From the NCBI RefSeq assembly GCF_038561935.1, contig NZ_CP102770.1, forward strand, positions 3,224,001 to 3,288,000: a stretch of 64,000 nucleotides of DNA, written 5' to 3'. Each line of letters starts with the position of its first letter. The first letter of the stretch is position 1. Source of the stretch: Myxococcus stipitatus (lineage in GTDB: Bacteria; Myxococcota; Myxococcia; Myxococcales; Myxococcaceae). The position numbers and the translations under genes were made by a program. This document shows positions 63,041 through 64,000 of this stretch, in pieces. The notes beneath the pieces are model-generated. The model was not told the origin of the DNA. It saw nothing but the letters and a program-made list of their open reading frames with translations, and made no database searches.

Positions 63041-64000
63041 TCATGGGCTGGAGATGGAGAGGTTGAAGCTGTAGCTCTCGGGCGCGTCGTCGTCGCTCAG
63101 CCGGTAGCCGGTGAGCACCACGACGTACGTCTTGCCGGCCTGGCTGGGGAAGGTGAACTTCTCCTGCCCGGTGACGGTTTCGTCGGACTTGCCCACCGTC
63201 GTGCCGTTCTGGAGCGCCAGGATGCCCACGTCGTCGACGGAGCTGGCGGTGACGGACACCGTCCCACCCGTGCCCGTGAAGACGTAGTAGCGGTTCTGCG
63301 ACCGGCGGTTGTGCGCGGCCCCGCTCTGGAGCGTGCCGGACGTGTTGAGCGGCAGACCGCTCAGCTGGGTGTACATGCCCACCAGGTCCGAATCGCCCTC
63401 GCCCCAGGTGGAGCGAATCGAGCCGATGCGGTAGTGCGCCGCCAGCGTGTCCACCGCCGACGCGTTGACGCCCGGCTGGGCCTTGAGGCCGTGGATGAAC
63501 GAGCCGATGGTCGTCACGCCCGCCGTCGTCTTCTGCGGCCCGACGAGCACGTCGTACAGGATGCCCAGGTTGAGGGACACCTGGTCGTAGGTGGACTCCG
63601 TGACGGTGGCGCCGTCATGCAGGTCGTAGAGGAAGCGCATGACGCTGAACTCGGAGAAGACGCCCGGGTTCGGGTCATCCGAGGGGACGGGCGCGCTCTC
63701 CATGTCGAAGCCGAACGCGACCAGGCTGCCCCGGTTCCACAGCGTGTCGACGTAGACGGAGGTGGGCAGGAGGATGGCGGAGAGCGCGTTGCCGTAGCCC
63801 TCGCCGAACGCGATGCGCGGGTCCAGGATGTCGCCCGAGCTGTGGGCGCCGCCCGGGTTGTCCGAGCGCGAGAGGTTGGCCTCGAAGAAGTGCCCCCACT
63901 CGTGGACGATGACGTGGCTGTCGAACTCGTCCGTGTCCACGCCCGCCATGCCCAGCACGTAGATTTCGTTCTCGCCCGGGGAGAAGTGCGAGGTGCCAAT
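63041..64000 (-). CDS. Secreted HEWGH zinc metalloprotease-like protein, C-terminal part (5' end outside window)
   Basis: The frame is open to the window end and gives 319 residues of the C-terminal part. VIVHEWGHFFE contains the zinc-protease HExxH motif. A downstream Glu ligand may lie in GEGYGNALSAIL. The C-terminal 100 residues (NRRSQNRYYVFTGTGGTVSV) look like a pre-peptidase C-terminal (PPC) domain often found in secreted myxobacterial proteases. Start and signal lie beyond 64000. Confidence 0.8.
   Translation of the reverse strand: MGTSHFSPGENEIYVLGMAGVDTDEFDSHVIVHEWGHFFEANLSRSDNPGGAHSSGDILDPRIAFGEGYGNALSAILLPTSVYVDTLWNRGSLVAFGFDMESAPVPSDDPNPGVFSEFSVMRFLYDLHDGATVTESTYDQVSLNLGILYDVLVGPQKTTAGVTTIGSFIHGLKAQPGVNASAVDTLAAHYRIGSIRSTWGEGDSDLVGMYTQLSGLPLNTSGTLQSGAAHNRRSQNRYYVFTGTGGTVSVTASSVDDVGILALQNGTTVGKSDETVTGQEKFTFPSQAGKTYVVVLTGYRLSDDDAPESYSFNLSISSP

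Overview
The window is GC-rich (long antisense open frames, almost every third codon base G or C) and carries many lipoproteins, secreted enzymes, a PilZ protein, a LytS/LytTR pair and a collagen-like lipoprotein. This gene content fits a myxobacterium of the Myxococcus/Corallococcus type. That assignment is inferred from gene content, not from a marker gene.

Layout. 1-13.8 kb is ordinary chromosome: the end of an ECF sigma factor, DUF2277, a membrane-protein pair, an ALDH7-type dehydrogenase with a LysR regulator, an EamA exporter, a methyltransferase, an RNase HI with an extra domain, a B3 metallo-beta-lactamase, a divergent AraC/SDR pair, and an Ada-AlkA plus Ogt alkylation-repair pair. 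13.8-24.5 kb is peptide-export cluster 1. 25-30.3 kb holds a collagen-like lipoprotein, a sterol-desaturase-like protein, a diheme DUF1111 protein and a lipoprotein. 30.6-41.3 kb is peptide-export cluster 2. 41.4-64 kb returns to unrelated genes: LysR, MscS, LRR lipoprotein, PilZ, an acyltransferase-like protein, amidase, GH6 cellulase, M14 carboxypeptidase, LytS/LytTR, a PD40 protein, a trypsin-like lipoprotein, a TAXI receptor, rsgA and a partial HEWGH metalloprotease.

The striking content is a pair of paralogous systems that look like RiPP (ribosomal peptide) production and export units. Each has an HlyD adaptor, a C39-peptidase ABC transporter with an intact Cys/His/Asp triad, a second ABC protein with a degenerate N-terminal domain, and a roughly 590-residue protein of unrecognised family that is the only non-transport protein common to both. 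The transporter set resembles the NHLM-type three-gene export module, though the peptidase transporters carry an extra segment of about 170 residues. Cluster 1 adds an outer-membrane TolC-like lipoprotein and an APH-fold kinase in one tightly coupled minus-strand operon. Cluster 2 instead has a diheme MauG/CcpA-type peroxidase directly upstream of the 590-residue protein.

Divergent from each transporter operon are very small peptide genes. Cluster 2 has three tandem copies of 29, 29 and 32 codons, with a nearly identical start M(Q/L)IKTKVRGGPRGCGGGG, variable tails that all end in Leu-Pro, a good promoter, a ribosome site for each copy and a strong terminator after the last. Cluster 1 has one 14-codon gene, MKIKLHVRGGPKAR, with a perfect ribosome site and a terminator. 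The shared VRGG followed by Pro suggests an unusually short (10-residue) double-glycine leader cut by the C39 domain. This peptide family with its partner protein is the best candidate for a previously undescribed system here.
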